In this document: piece after piece, positions 1 to 9,450 of the stretch
Position numbering within the stretch: position 1 is the stretch's first letter
Layout of the letters: every line of letters starts with the position of its first letter
NCBI GenBank assembly: GCA_902609535.1
Contig: CACLSF010000005.1
Coordinates: 1-60,333 of the forward strand
Direction of reading: 5' to 3'
DNA from: an uncultured Pelagibacteraceae bacterium
GTDB lineage: Bacteria; Pseudomonadota; Alphaproteobacteria; Pelagibacterales; Pelagibacteraceae
DNA length: 60,333 nucleotides
The notes under the pieces: generated by a model
Database searches by the model: none
Seen by the model: the letters and a program-made list of their open reading frames with translations, nothing else
Told to the model about the DNA's origin: nothing
Program-made: the position numbers and the translations under genes

Positions 1-51
1 TTAGATTTAGAATGTTATGAAATTGCAAAATCCCTTTATAATCTTAAATAA
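1..51 (+). CDS. 3' end of an unidentified gene (partial)
   Basis: The window opens in a reading frame that gives 16 codons ending in YEIAKSLYNLK and a TAA stop at 49-51. Everything upstream is outside the window, so neither family nor length can be judged. Codon content is compatible with the neighbours, but an open stretch this short in AT-rich DNA is weak evidence of coding. It would be the gene immediately upstream of rnpB. Confidence 0.3.
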   Translation, partial: LDLECYEIAKSLYNLK

Positions 52-92
52 TAAATAATTGAACTTTTCAAAATATTTTATATTGTCCATTA

Positions 93-446
93 GCCAGATA
101 AATGACTTATCGCTTTAATTTTAAAGAGGAAAGTCCGGGCTCTACAAAGACACAGTGCCAGTTAACGGCTGGCAGGGGCGACCCTAGGGAAAGTGCCACA
201 GAAAATAAACCGCCTTATCAAGGCAAGGGTGAAAAGGTGTGGTAAGAGCACACCGGCTAAGTTGGTAACAACTAGTGCATGGAAAACCCCACTGGGAGCA
301 AGACTGAGTAGAGATGACACTGTTAGAAATAACGAAAAGCAGTCTTTGGCTAGTCATCTGGGTTAGTTGCTTGAGCCTTAAAGTGATTTAAGGCCTAGAG
401 AAATGATAAGTTTAAAAGACAGAACCCGGCTTATATTTTATCTGGC
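93..446 (+). ncRNA. rnpB: RNase P RNA, bacterial class A
   Basis: This is the catalytic RNA of RNase P, which removes 5' leaders from tRNA precursors. The conserved core is plain: GAGGAAAGTCCGGGCTC at 126-142 (5' strand of P4), AGTGCCACAGAAA at 192-204, the CCCCACTGGGAGCAAG block near 288-303, and AGACAGAACCCGGCTTA near 416-432 (3' strand of P4). The ends are set by a perfect 10-bp P1 helix, 93-102 (GCCAGATAAA) pairing with 437-446 (TTTATCTGGC). About 354 nt is a normal class A length. No terminator hairpin with a T-run follows closely, so the 3' end is probably made by processing. The gene lies just upstream of the dcw cluster. The exact termini are inferred from P1 and could be off by a few bases. 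Confidence 0.97.
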
Positions 447-558
447 AAAATCATAACCTTATAATTGTTATCTCTTATTAAATTAAATCAAAATTTTTAT
501 TCAGCTGCATTACAGAAATTTAGAACAAATCAAGAATATCTGAACATAATATTAGGTG

Positions 559-601
559 TTGACGATTAAATTTAAAACCCATAATATCCCATAAAATCCC
601 A
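559..601 (+). promoter_or_regulatory. dcw promoter overlapped by three MraZ-type boxes
   Basis: A sigma-70-like promoter is visible: TTGACG at 559-564, a 17-nt spacer, and TAATAT at 582-587, which predicts a start near 594 and a short leader before mraZ at 621. Overlaying the -10 and the start region are three CCCA units at 578-581, 588-591 and 598-601, spaced exactly 10 bp; on the minus strand they read TGGG. MraZ of E. coli is known to bind TGGGN direct repeats of this spacing upstream of its own gene. The inference is autorepression of the whole dcw cluster by MraZ. The 447-558 stretch upstream shows no gene. Confidence 0.75.
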
Positions 602-620
602 AATATGGAATTTATGGATT

Positions 621-1076
621 ATGTTTTTATCTACTTACCAAAACAAATTAGACAAAAAAGGAAGGGTGTCCGTGCCTGCTAGTTTTAGAAGCTATCTCTC
701 TAATACGGGATACAACGGAATCGTATGCTTTCCATCATTTAATAATCAGTCAATTGAGGCTTGGCCTCAAGATAGAATTGAAAAAATTTCAAATGCAATA
801 GACACTTTAAATCCATTTGAGGATAAGAAAGATTATTTTGCAACCTCAATACTATCAGAAAGTATTAACTTACAATTTGATAGCGAGGGAAGAATTCTCA
901 TTACAGAAAAATTATTAAGACATGCAAAAATAAAAAATAGCATGTTGTTTGTTGGTCAGGGAAAAACCTTTCAAATATGGGAACCAACAAGTTTTGAAAA
1001 ATTTAGGGTCACTGCTAGAAAAAAATCTAACATTAATAGGGCTAACCTTAAATGGGAGCAAAAACTTAATAACTAA
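621..1076 (+). CDS. mraZ: MraZ, transcriptional regulator of the dcw cluster
   Basis: This 151-residue protein belongs to the MraZ/AbrB-fold family, a nucleoid-associated DNA-binding ring that controls division and cell wall genes. The N-terminus (MFLSTYQNKLDKKGRVSVPA) is the first of the two repeated AbrB-like segments; the KGRVSVP motif is a family hallmark. The second copy appears around residues 75-100 (FDSEGRILITEKLLRHA). The length is normal for the family. It is the first gene of the dcw cluster, and the TGGG-type repeats over its own promoter fit autoregulation. ftsZ starts 10 nt downstream, so MraZ and FtsZ are probably made from the same transcript. Confidence 0.95.
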   Translation: MFLSTYQNKLDKKGRVSVPASFRSYLSNTGYNGIVCFPSFNNQSIEAWPQDRIEKISNAIDTLNPFEDKKDYFATSILSESINLQFDSEGRILITEKLLRHAKIKNSMLFVGQGKTFQIWEPTSFEKFRVTARKKSNINRANLKWEQKLNN

Positions 1077-1086
1077 CGGGGGATAA

Positions 1087-2550
1087 ATGACAATTAATTT
1101 TAAAGCACCAGATATAAAAGAGTTAAAACCAAGAATATTAGTTCTTGGGATCGGAGGAGCAGGAGGTAATGCAATCAATGGAATGATAGAGTCAGGTTTA
1201 CAAGGAGTAGAGTTTATAGCTGTAAATACTGATGCTCAAGATTTAAGACTGAGCCATGCACAAACTAAAATCCAAATGGGATTAAATTTAACAAAAGGAT
1301 TAGGTGCTGGAGCAAAATTAGATATAGGAGAAGCTGCTGCTGATGAATCCTTAAATGAAATCGTTAATGTTCTTCAAGGGTCTAACATGGTTTTCATAAC
1401 TGCAGGAATGGGTGGTGGAACCGGAACAGGTGCTGCCCATGTTATTGCTCGTGCTGCTAAAGAATTAAATATATTAACGATTGGAGTTGTTACACTACCT
1501 TTCTTATATGAAGGTCCTTCAAGAATGAGAAAAGCAAATCAAGGTCTTGAGGAATTAAGAAAACATGTAGATACTATAATTGTAGTTCCAAATCAAAATT
1601 TATTCAAAATTGCAAGTGAACAAACCACATTTGAAGAATCGTTTTTGCTATCTAATGATGTACTAAAGCATGGAGTTCAAAGCATTACTGATCTTATGGT
1701 AAGACCTGGATTAATAAATTTAGATTTTGCTGATGTTGAAACAGTTATGAGTTCTATGGGTAAAGCCATGATGGGTACTGGTCAGGCCGAAGGTGAAGGT
1801 AGAGCAGTTAAAGCTGCGGAGATGGCTATAAGCAATCCTCTTATAGATGACTACACATTAAAAGGAGCCAAAGGCTTATTAGTAAATATCACTGGTGGAA
1901 AGGATCTTAAACTTTTTGAAGTAGATGAAGCTGTTAATAAAGTTAGAGCTGAAGTAGATCCAGAAGCAGAACTAATAATTGGAGCAATTACAGATGAGAG
2001 TCTTGATGGTTTAATGCGAGTTTCAATCGTAGCTACTTCTCTGGATGGTCAACAACCTGAGCCAAAATCAGTCATTAATATGGTTCATAGAATACAAAAT
2101 AGAAATCCTGGATATTCTGATTTTTCTAATACAGGTTCTTCTCAAGCTTTTACATTCTCTAACCAAAACAGCTCAATCATGACTAATGGGGCAAATGCTC
2201 TTAAAATAGAAGAAGAGATTAAAGCTGAAACTGAAAGTCAAGCAACATCCGAGACTGATAATTCAGAGGAATTAGTAAGTTCGACAAATATTCCAGAGGA
2301 AATAAATACTTTAGAGAATGAATTATCCACAGCTTCCGAGCAGTCTTTTAAAAAAGATGAAAGCAACTCCTCTCCATCAAATGGATTAGAGAATTTTGAT
2401 TTTGATGAAGAAACACCCGAGCTATTTAATTCTGACGGATCAATTAGTGAAACTGAAGAAGAAACTTCATTATCAACGGAAACAAACACAACAGGAGAGG
2501 AAGAAGACGATTTAGAAATTCCAGCATTTTTGAGAAGACAAAAAAATTAA
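1087..2550 (+). CDS. ftsZ: FtsZ, cell division GTPase
   Basis: FtsZ is the tubulin-like GTPase that polymerises into the Z-ring at midcell. The 487-residue product has the GGAGGN nucleotide loop (about 23-28), the tubulin signature GGGTGTG (109-115), and the T7 loop region NLDFADV (about 210-216) that completes the GTPase site of the next subunit. An acidic, Ser/Thr/Glu-rich linker of roughly 150 residues follows, then the conserved C-terminal peptide [11 protein letters not shown] that docks FtsA. The position is unusual: it lies between mraZ and rsmH, 10 nt after mraZ and 18 nt before rsmH, while the usual slot between ftsA and lpxC is empty. This puts ftsZ directly under the MraZ-controlled promoter. 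Confidence 0.99.
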   Translation: MTINFKAPDIKELKPRILVLGIGGAGGNAINGMIESGLQGVEFIAVNTDAQDLRLSHAQTKIQMGLNLTKGLGAGAKLDIGEAAADESLNEIVNVLQGSNMVFITAGMGGGTGTGAAHVIARAAKELNILTIGVVTLPFLYEGPSRMRKANQGLEELRKHVDTIIVVPNQNLFKIASEQTTFEESFLLSNDVLKHGVQSITDLMVRPGLINLDFADVETVMSSMGKAMMGTGQAEGEGRAVKAAEMAISNPLIDDYTLKGAKGLLVNITGGKDLKLFEVDEAVNKVRAEVDPEAELIIGAITDESLDGLMRVSIVATSLDGQQPEPKSVINMVHRIQNRNPGYSDFSNTGSSQAFTFSNQNSSIMTNGANALKIEEEIKAETESQATSETDNSEELVSSTNIPEEINTLENELSTASEQSFKKDESNSSPSNGLENFDFDEETPELFNSDGSISETEEETSLSTETNTTGEEEDDLEIPAFLRRQKN

Positions 2551-2568
2551 TGGTCTTCAAAAAAATAA

Positions 2569-3564
2569 ATGAATGCCACCATAAATCTGGAAAACAAACA
2601 TTTTCCAGTTCTGCTAAATGAATTAATTAGCATTATTTCCCCTCTTTATGGTGGCACATTTATTGATTGTACTTTTGGTCAAGGTGGATATTCAGAAAAA
2701 ATTCTAGAAAACGAAAAAAATAATATAATTGCGATAGATCGAGATAGAGATGTTTTAATAAGCGCATCAAAATTTCAGCAAAGATATAAAAGTAGATTTA
2801 AGTTTTATAATACTAAATTTTCTCAGTTAAATAATATAAATTTTAAAATTAATAATCTTAAAGGCATAATTTTTGATTTAGGCTATTCTATAGGGCAAAT
2901 TAAAAATTCTCAAAAAGGCTTATCATTTTTTGATAAGGGAAAACTTAATATGAAAATGGGAATGAATGATTTTTCAGCAAACGATGTCATATCTAGTATG
3001 GATGAAAATAATCTTGCAAAAATATTTAAACTATTTGGCGATGAAAGGTATTCAAAAAGAATTGCAAGAGAAATTGTAAAAAAAAGGCAAGATAAAATCA
3101 TCAAAACGGAAGATTTAGTCCAAATTATAGATAGTGTAAAAAAATATCAAAAAACAAAAATTCATAATTCGACTAAAGTTTTTCAGGCTTTAAGAATTTT
3201 AGTAAACAAGGAAATTAGTGAATTAATAAATGCTTTAATAAATTCATTCCATCTAATTCCTGTTGGTGGGATAATTGCTGTAGTTACATTCCATTCAATA
3301 GAAGATAAAATTGTTAAATTTTTTTTTAAACACTACTCGGAACAAAAAAATTCCTCAAGATATTTACCTCAAGCAAAAGTTTTAGAGAGTTGCTTTCAAC
3401 TAATAAATAAAAAACCAATTTTACCGAGTCTTGGTGAGATAAAAGAAAATCCACCTTCAAGATCTGCAAAATTAAGGTATGGAATAAAAACTAATAATAA
3501 TTGTGACTTTAATGACTTTAGAAAAAAATTTAAAAATCTGACTGATGTAGAGGATCTAAGATAA
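2569..3564 (+). CDS. rsmH: RsmH, 16S rRNA m4C1402 methyltransferase
   Basis: RsmH (MraW) methylates N4 of C1402 in 16S rRNA using S-adenosylmethionine. The 331-residue product shows the family start HFPVLLNELI, the SAM-binding loop GGTFIDCTFGQGGYS (about 28-42), IAIDRDRD (about 55-62), and the late motif VVTFHSIEDKIVK (about 241-253). The conserved tail NPPSRSAKLR is also present. The length is close to the usual 310-320. It keeps its standard dcw position before ftsL, which follows after only 2 nt, but is separated from mraZ by the relocated ftsZ. Confidence 0.97.
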   Translation: MNATINLENKHFPVLLNELISIISPLYGGTFIDCTFGQGGYSEKILENEKNNIIAIDRDRDVLISASKFQQRYKSRFKFYNTKFSQLNNINFKINNLKGIIFDLGYSIGQIKNSQKGLSFFDKGKLNMKMGMNDFSANDVISSMDENNLAKIFKLFGDERYSKRIAREIVKKRQDKIIKTEDLVQIIDSVKKYQKTKIHNSTKVFQALRILVNKEISELINALINSFHLIPVGGIIAVVTFHSIEDKIVKFFFKHYSEQKNSSRYLPQAKVLESCFQLINKKPILPSLGEIKENPPSRSAKLRYGIKTNNNCDFNDFRKKFKNLTDVEDLR

Positions 3565-3566
3565 TA

Positions 3567-3872
3567 ATGAAGAAGATATTTTTTTTTATTCCTATAATTT
3601 TTTTAATATTTGCAACAACTTTAACTAAAAACTCTACAAAAAAACTTGATAAAGAAATATTTCAATTAAAAGAAAATATTAGCATATTAGAAGATCGTTA
3701 TGAACTTATCTTGCTTGATTACAGTATTTTAACTTCTCCAAGAAAGCTTATGCATTATCAGCAATTTTACTTTGAAGATAAATTTATACAAAAAAAAATT
3801 GAAAATTTGAATACTATTGAAATTTTAAATAACAAATTAAAAATAACTAAAATGGTTAAAATTGATGAGTGA
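3567..3872 (+). CDS. ftsL: FtsL-like division protein
   Basis: This is a 101-residue bitopic membrane protein with one N-terminal transmembrane segment (about residues 3-20) followed by a coiled-coil-like, Lys/Glu/Leu-rich periplasmic part. Sequence similarity alone would be weak, as FtsL is always poorly conserved. The assignment rests on size, topology and its position between rsmH and ftsI, the canonical ftsL slot. FtsL works with FtsB and FtsQ to activate FtsW-FtsI at the septum. It starts 2 nt after rsmH and its stop overlaps the ftsI start (ATGAGTGA), which suggests translational coupling. Confidence 0.8.
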   Translation: MKKIFFFIPIIFLIFATTLTKNSTKKLDKEIFQLKENISILEDRYELILLDYSILTSPRKLMHYQQFYFEDKFIQKKIENLNTIEILNNKLKITKMVKIDE

Positions 3873-5517
3873 ATCAAATCATCATTCCCAAAATTCTTAT
3901 AAGTACAATGAAAATTTTTCATTTAAAGAAAACAAATCATATTTAAAAATATCCTTTGAGAGAATAGCTTTTATTTTTTTTATTTTTTTTATGCTAGCAA
4001 TTATTTTTTCATCAAAAGTAATATTATTAAGTATAAAAAAAATTCCCGAAATTCAAAAAACTGCTAAAAAAGACAATTTTAGATCGAGTATTTTAGATAA
4101 CGAAGGAAATATTTTGGCGAAAAGCGTTCCTATAATTAATTTGGGTATTAATCCTAATTTAGTAATTAACAAGGAAAAATTATTAATTTCTCTTAAATTG
4201 ATCTTTCCAAATAAAAATTTTGAAAAGGAAATATATGGAAAAAAGTTTTTTTATGTTAAAAAAAAAATAATTCCTAAAAAACTTGAAGAAGTTCTACTTT
4301 TAGGAGATAAATCTTTTATACAAGAAGATGGCATAGCAAGGGTTTATCCAAATGGTAATTTATTTAGCCATGTAATTGGACAAATTGATAATGATAATAA
4401 TGGAATATCGGGAATAGAAAAAACTTTTGACTATGAGTTAACAACTTCAAAAGATCCCTTAAAACTAACACTTGATAAAGATCTACAATATTTAATTAAA
4501 GAAGAATTATTAAAATCTGAAGATATATTTAAAAATATTGGAAGTGCTGCAATTTTAATGGATATTAATAATGGTAATATTTTATCAATGGTATCTCTTC
4601 CAGACTTTGATCTTAACAAAAGAGAAAAAATAAATGATATAAAATACATTAATAGAGTTACAAAAGGTGTTTATGAATTTGGTTCTGTATTTAAAACATT
4701 TACCTTAGCTGCAGGATTGCAGTACAATGTTGTGGAACCAGATACAGAATTCAAAGACCTGAAAAAAAGAATTATATGTGCAGGAAATTCTATATCTGAG
4801 TATGACGACAAAATACCATCAGATTTAACCGCTGAAGAGATTTTGATAAGATCAGGAAATATTGGCTCAGTTAGAATAGCTGAAAAAGTTGGTATAGAAA
4901 ATTACAATGAATTTTTGCAAACTATTGGGATTATTTCAAATTTAGAATTTGATATACAAGAAGTAGGTACAACTCAATTAGGTAGATGGGGAAAATGCAA
5001 ACTTGCAACAGTTGCATTTGGTCATGGAATTGCAACAACTTTATTACAACTTTCAAAAGCTTATTCAATTATAAGTAATGGAGGATATTCAATATCACCA
5101 ACATTATTAAAGAAAGAAAAATTGCAAAGACAAAGAATACTTAATGAAAACTTATCCAAAACAATCAACCCCATTCTTAGAAAAATTGTGTCAACAAAAG
5201 AAGGAACCGCAGGTTTTGCAAATGTAAGAGGCTATGAAATAGGAGGTAAAACTGGTACAGCTGATCAACCCTCACAAGGTGGTTATTCTAAAAAAAAAGT
5301 TAACACTTTTGCCTCAGTTTTTCCAACATCAGATCCCAAATTTGTACTAGCAGTGATGCTGGATGAACCTAAAGCAAACAGAGAATTTGTTTATCATTAT
5401 AGAGACGATAGATATCCTTATAAAGGTAATTGGAGAAATACAGCAGGATGGACCACGGTTTGGGTAACAGGTCAGATATTGGATAAAATTGGGCCAATTT
5501 TAGCCACAAAATATTAA
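3865..5517 (+). CDS. ftsI: FtsI (PBP3), septal peptidoglycan transpeptidase
   Basis: FtsI crosslinks peptidoglycan at the septum as the partner of FtsW. A single transmembrane segment lies at about residues 34-57, followed by the pedestal/dimerisation domain and the transpeptidase domain. All three penicillin-binding motifs are present: SVFK (active serine near 274), SGN (in RSGNIGS) and KTG (in GGKTGTA). About 550 residues is normal. A TTG three bases upstream is also in frame, but the ATG at 3865 overlapping the ftsL stop is the more likely start. murE-murF follows after 11 nt. Confidence 0.97.
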   Translation: MSESNHHSQNSYKYNENFSFKENKSYLKISFERIAFIFFIFFMLAIIFSSKVILLSIKKIPEIQKTAKKDNFRSSILDNEGNILAKSVPIINLGINPNLVINKEKLLISLKLIFPNKNFEKEIYGKKFFYVKKKIIPKKLEEVLLLGDKSFIQEDGIARVYPNGNLFSHVIGQIDNDNNGISGIEKTFDYELTTSKDPLKLTLDKDLQYLIKEELLKSEDIFKNIGSAAILMDINNGNILSMVSLPDFDLNKREKINDIKYINRVTKGVYEFGSVFKTFTLAAGLQYNVVEPDTEFKDLKKRIICAGNSISEYDDKIPSDLTAEEILIRSGNIGSVRIAEKVGIENYNEFLQTIGIISNLEFDIQEVGTTQLGRWGKCKLATVAFGHGIATTLLQLSKAYSIISNGGYSISPTLLKKEKLQRQRILNENLSKTINPILRKIVSTKEGTAGFANVRGYEIGGKTGTADQPSQGGYSKKKVNTFASVFPTSDPKFVLAVMLDEPKANREFVYHYRDDRYPYKGNWRNTAGWTTVWVTGQILDKIGPILATKY

Positions 5518-5528
5518 GAGCGTAAATT

Positions 5529-8375
5529 ATGTTACTCAAAGACTACTTTCCAAATCTAAATAAAAAATATCATAAATTAAGTTTTAGAGGGATATCGTTT
5601 AATTCTAATGAGATTAAACAGGGATATATTTTTTTTGCATTTAAAGGAAGTAATACAGATGGTAATTTATTTGTAAATAATGCTATTAAAAATGGATCAA
5701 AAATAATAATTACTGATAAATTAAAAATAAATGGTTGGAAAAATAATATTTTATTTTTGAAAGTTAAAAATCCAAGAAATCTATTAGCTCAATTTAGTTC
5801 AAAAATATTTAATAAAAAACCAAAGAATCTGATAGCAGTCACTGGAACAAATGGAAAATCATCTATTGCAAATTTTTATTTTCAAATTTTAAGTTTAAAC
5901 AAAGTTAAGGTAGCATCAATTGGAACATTGGGAATAAATGGTATAAATATAAGAAAAAATTTTTTAAATACTACCTTTGATACAATTGAAATAAATAAAA
6001 TTCTAAAAACATTAAAAGAAAAAAAAATTGAAAATGTTATTTTGGAAGCCTCAAGTCATGGATTAAATCAAAATAGATTAGATGGATTAAAATTTGATAT
6101 TGGTATTTTTACAAATTTAACAAGGGATCATCTAGATTATCATAAAACTTTTCAAAATTATTTAAATTCAAAGTTGATATTATTTCGAAAATTATTAAAA
6201 AAAAAATCTTATGCAATTTATGATGATGAATTAAAAATTTCATCTAATTTAAATAAAATTGTACAAACAAATAAAATTAAAAAATTAACAATAGGAAATT
6301 TCAAATCAAATTTAGTAATAATAGATCATAAATTTATAAAAGATGAACAGAAATTGATATTCAAATTTGGTAAACATAAATTTTCTTTTTCAACAAAATT
6401 AATTGGTAAAGTCCAAATTAAAAATTTACTAATGGCAATTATGGCTGCAAATAAAAGTAAGATTTCATTAGAAAAAATTTTGAAAATTACTAAAAAAATT
6501 AAACCAGTAAATGGAAGATTAGAAAAAATTGGAAGACTTTATAATAATGGCATTGTTATTCTTGATTATGCTCATACACCAGATGCCTTAGAAACCTGCA
6601 TAAAAAATGTAAAGGAACAGTTTAAATTAAGAAAAATTAACCTTGTATTTGGTTGTGGAGGAGAGAGAGATCGGCCTAAAAGAAAGATAATGGGAAGAAT
6701 TGCAGATAGATATTGTGATAAAATATATTTAACAGATGACAATCCAAGAAATGAAAGTCCAGAAAAAATAAGAAAGGATATAAAATCTTTCATCTCAAAA
6801 AATAAATTAACTGAGATTCCATCAAGAAAAAGTGCAATAAAATCTGCAATTTTAAACATTAAGTCTGACGAGATAGTTATTATTGCTGGAAAAGGGCATG
6901 AACTCTATCAAGAATATACTTCTAAAAAATACTTTTCAGATCGAGCTTTTATCCAAAAATTTATCAAGAAAAAAAATCAATTATTAAGCAAGAATTGGAA
7001 ATCAAATATTATTTCAGAGATAACTAAACAACAAATAGAAAAGAATATAAAGATTAATGAAGCTTCGATTGACTCAAGAAAAACAACAAAAAATAACATT
7101 TTTTTTGGCATAAAAGGAAAAAACTTTGATGGAAATAAATTTGTCAATCAAGCTTTTAAAAATGGAGCATCTATTTCGATAAACGAAAATATTCAAAAAA
7201 ATAAAGCCAAAAATGAAATATGTGTAAAAAACTCATTAAAAACATTTTCAGAAATTGCTAAATTGGTAAGAGTATCTTCTAATATTTCTTCTGTAGCAGT
7301 AACAGGGTCTGCTGGCAAAACCTCCTTAAAGGAGATGTTAGGACAAATGATAAGTAAATTATGCAAAACAACTTATTCCAAAAATTCTTTTAATAATAAA
7401 TATGGAGTGCCTATTTCTTTATTCAATATAAACAATAATGATAATATAGGTATTTTTGAAGTTGGGATGGACAAAAAAGGTGAAATTGATTTTCTCACAA
7501 AAAAGATAATTCCAAATGTTGGTGTTATTACAAATATTTCTTATGCACATATTAAAAATTTTAAAAATTTAAAAGGTATAGCTCAAGCTAAATCAGAAAT
7601 TATAAATAATATTTTAGATGGTGGTTCAATTATTTTAAATGCAGATGATCAATTTTTTAAATTTTTCAAAACTAAATCAATAAAAAAAAAACTAAGGATT
7701 ATCTCATTTGGAATAAAAAAAAAATCAAATGTTAAGTTAATTAGAATAAAAAAAGAAAAGTTAAATACTATTCTTTTTATAAATCATAATACTAAATTAT
7801 TAAAATTTATAATCAAAAAACCTCTCGAAAATTATATATTTAATATTTTATCAACACTGGCTGTTATCTCAGTTTACTTTGACATAAACAAATTAGATAA
7901 ATCTTTTTTTAATGATTATCAGTTTCCTGAGGGGAGGGGAGATATGAATTTAATTAATTTGAAGAAAAAAAAAATTAATCTAATCGATGAAAGTTATAAT
8001 TCTAATCCTCTGTCTCTCAAATTTGCATTGAGTAAACTAAGTAATTTAAAAACTTATTCTAAAAGAAAAATAATTTTACTAGGAGATATGTTAGAACTAG
8101 GAAAATATTCTAAAAAACTTCATATGGAAGTTGCAGATCTTATTAATAAGTCTAAAATTGACAAAGTTTATGTTTATGGAGAAGAAGTTATAGAAACATT
8201 TAACAAAATTAGACCACAAAAAAGAGGTAAAATATTAAATTCAAAAAAAGATATCTTAAATTTTATAATAAATGATATTAAGAATGGTGAATTTCTTATG
8301 ATTAAAGGTTCAAATTCAACTGGATTAAATAAAATAAGTCAAAGCTTAAAAATAGGCAAATTAAATGCTTTTTAG
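5529..8375 (+). CDS. MurE-MurF fusion: two successive UDP-MurNAc-peptide ligases
   Basis: A single 948-residue frame carries two complete Mur ligases. Residues 1 to about 485 are MurE (adds meso-diaminopimelate to UDP-MurNAc-L-Ala-D-Glu): the P-loop GTNGKSS is at 106-112, the NLTRDHLDYH segment at about 196-205, and the DNPR motif specific for diaminopimelate at 404-407. Residues from about 490 to the end are MurF (adds D-Ala-D-Ala): it has its own N-terminal substrate domain (SIDSRKTTKNNIFFGIKG), P-loop GSAGKTS at 593-599, NISYAHIKNF, and the late motif DESYNSNP. No stop or frameshift lies between the halves. Adjacent separate genes are the norm; a natural fusion would couple two consecutive cytoplasmic steps. 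mraY overlaps the 3' end by 11 nt. Confidence 0.97.
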   Translation: MLLKDYFPNLNKKYHKLSFRGISFNSNEIKQGYIFFAFKGSNTDGNLFVNNAIKNGSKIIITDKLKINGWKNNILFLKVKNPRNLLAQFSSKIFNKKPKNLIAVTGTNGKSSIANFYFQILSLNKVKVASIGTLGINGINIRKNFLNTTFDTIEINKILKTLKEKKIENVILEASSHGLNQNRLDGLKFDIGIFTNLTRDHLDYHKTFQNYLNSKLILFRKLLKKKSYAIYDDELKISSNLNKIVQTNKIKKLTIGNFKSNLVIIDHKFIKDEQKLIFKFGKHKFSFSTKLIGKVQIKNLLMAIMAANKSKISLEKILKITKKIKPVNGRLEKIGRLYNNGIVILDYAHTPDALETCIKNVKEQFKLRKINLVFGCGGERDRPKRKIMGRIADRYCDKIYLTDDNPRNESPEKIRKDIKSFISKNKLTEIPSRKSAIKSAILNIKSDEIVIIAGKGHELYQEYTSKKYFSDRAFIQKFIKKKNQLLSKNWKSNIISEITKQQIEKNIKINEASIDSRKTTKNNIFFGIKGKNFDGNKFVNQAFKNGASISINENIQKNKAKNEICVKNSLKTFSEIAKLVRVSSNISSVAVTGSAGKTSLKEMLGQMISKLCKTTYSKNSFNNKYGVPISLFNINNNDNIGIFEVGMDKKGEIDFLTKKIIPNVGVITNISYAHIKNFKNLKGIAQAKSEIINNILDGGSIILNADDQFFKFFKTKSIKKKLRIISFGIKKKSNVKLIRIKKEKLNTILFINHNTKLLKFIIKKPLENYIFNILSTLAVISVYFDINKLDKSFFNDYQFPEGRGDMNLINLKKKKINLIDESYNSNPLSLKFALSKLSNLKTYSKRKIILLGDMLELGKYSKKLHMEVADLINKSKIDKVYVYGEEVIETFNKIRPQKRGKILNSKKDILNFIINDIKNGEFLMIKGSNSTGLNKISQSLKIGKLNAF

Positions 8376-9450
8376 TCTATTTTCGAACCTAGTTGAAATT
8401 TTTAGTTTTCTTAATGTTTTTAAATATTTGACCGTAAGAACTGGTCTTTCAATGTTTACTTCAATGATAGTGGTTTTTTTAGTTGGAGGTCCGCTCATTA
8501 ATTATTTTTCCTCGCATCAAATTCATGATCCAATTAGGGAAGATGGACCAAGTGATCATATAGTAAAAAAAATAGGAACTCCCACAATGGGAGGTCTAAT
8601 GATATTACTGGGTATTTTCTCTGGTGTTCTTTTATGGGGTGATTTTTCAAATCCCTATAACTGGTTCTTACTCTATATAGTAGGATCATTTGGATTACTT
8701 GGATTATATGATGACTATAAAAAAATCAAAAAAAATAATTCAAAAGGCATAAGCTCAAAAATTAAGATTTTAATTCAAATTATTTTAGCTTTAGGCGGGA
8801 TTATAATTCTTTATGCATATAGCGGATCTAATGAACTTGAAAACTTATATTTTCCATTTTTCAAAAATTTAATAATTAACTTAGGATGGTTTTTTATACC
8901 ATTTTATTTATTTGTTATTGTGGGGTCTTCAAATGCAGTAAATTTAACTGATGGACTAGATGGTTTAGCTACAGTTCCAGTAATTTTGGTTGCTGCATGT
9001 TTTGCTTTCATAAGTTATGTAACAGGAAATATAGTATTTTCAGGATATTTACAAATTACATATATAGAGGGAGTAGGTGAAGCTTCTATTTTTTGTGGAG
9101 CAATAATAGGGTCTTGTCTAGGTTTTTTATGGTTTAATGCGCCACCAGCTAAAATATTTATGGGGGATACAGGGTCTTTGGCCTTAGGAGGGTCATTAGG
9201 AGCGGTGGGTATTATTACTAAACATGAAATTGTTCTGGCAATTACTGGTGGATTGTTTGTTCTAGAAGCTATTTCTGTAATTGCACAAGTGATATCATTC
9301 AAACTTACAGGCAAAAGAATATTTAAAATGGCACCAATACATCACCATTTTGAAAAAAAAGGATGGCCAGAGTCAACTGTGGTTATTAGATTTTGGATCA
9401 TATCAATTATCTTGGCAATGATAGGACTAGCAACATTAAAACTAAGATAA
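8365..9450 (+). CDS. mraY: MraY, phospho-MurNAc-pentapeptide translocase
   Basis: MraY transfers phospho-MurNAc-pentapeptide from UDP to undecaprenyl phosphate, making lipid I at the inner membrane. The 361-residue protein is highly hydrophobic with about ten membrane segments. Family motifs are present: DHIVKKIGTPTMGG, the aspartate pair GLYDDYKK, NAVNLTDGLDGLA, the MGDTGSLALGG loop, and MAPIHHHFEKKGWPE, where the HHH motif helps form the active site. The start at 8365 overlaps the end of murE-murF; the stop TAA shares its last A with the murD start. Both overlaps fit translational coupling. Confidence 0.98.
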   Translation: MLFSLFSNLVEIFSFLNVFKYLTVRTGLSMFTSMIVVFLVGGPLINYFSSHQIHDPIREDGPSDHIVKKIGTPTMGGLMILLGIFSGVLLWGDFSNPYNWFLLYIVGSFGLLGLYDDYKKIKKNNSKGISSKIKILIQIILALGGIIILYAYSGSNELENLYFPFFKNLIINLGWFFIPFYLFVIVGSSNAVNLTDGLDGLATVPVILVAACFAFISYVTGNIVFSGYLQITYIEGVGEASIFCGAIIGSCLGFLWFNAPPAKIFMGDTGSLALGGSLGAVGIITKHEIVLAITGGLFVLEAISVIAQVISFKLTGKRIFKMAPIHHHFEKKGWPESTVVIRFWIISIILAMIGLATLKLR

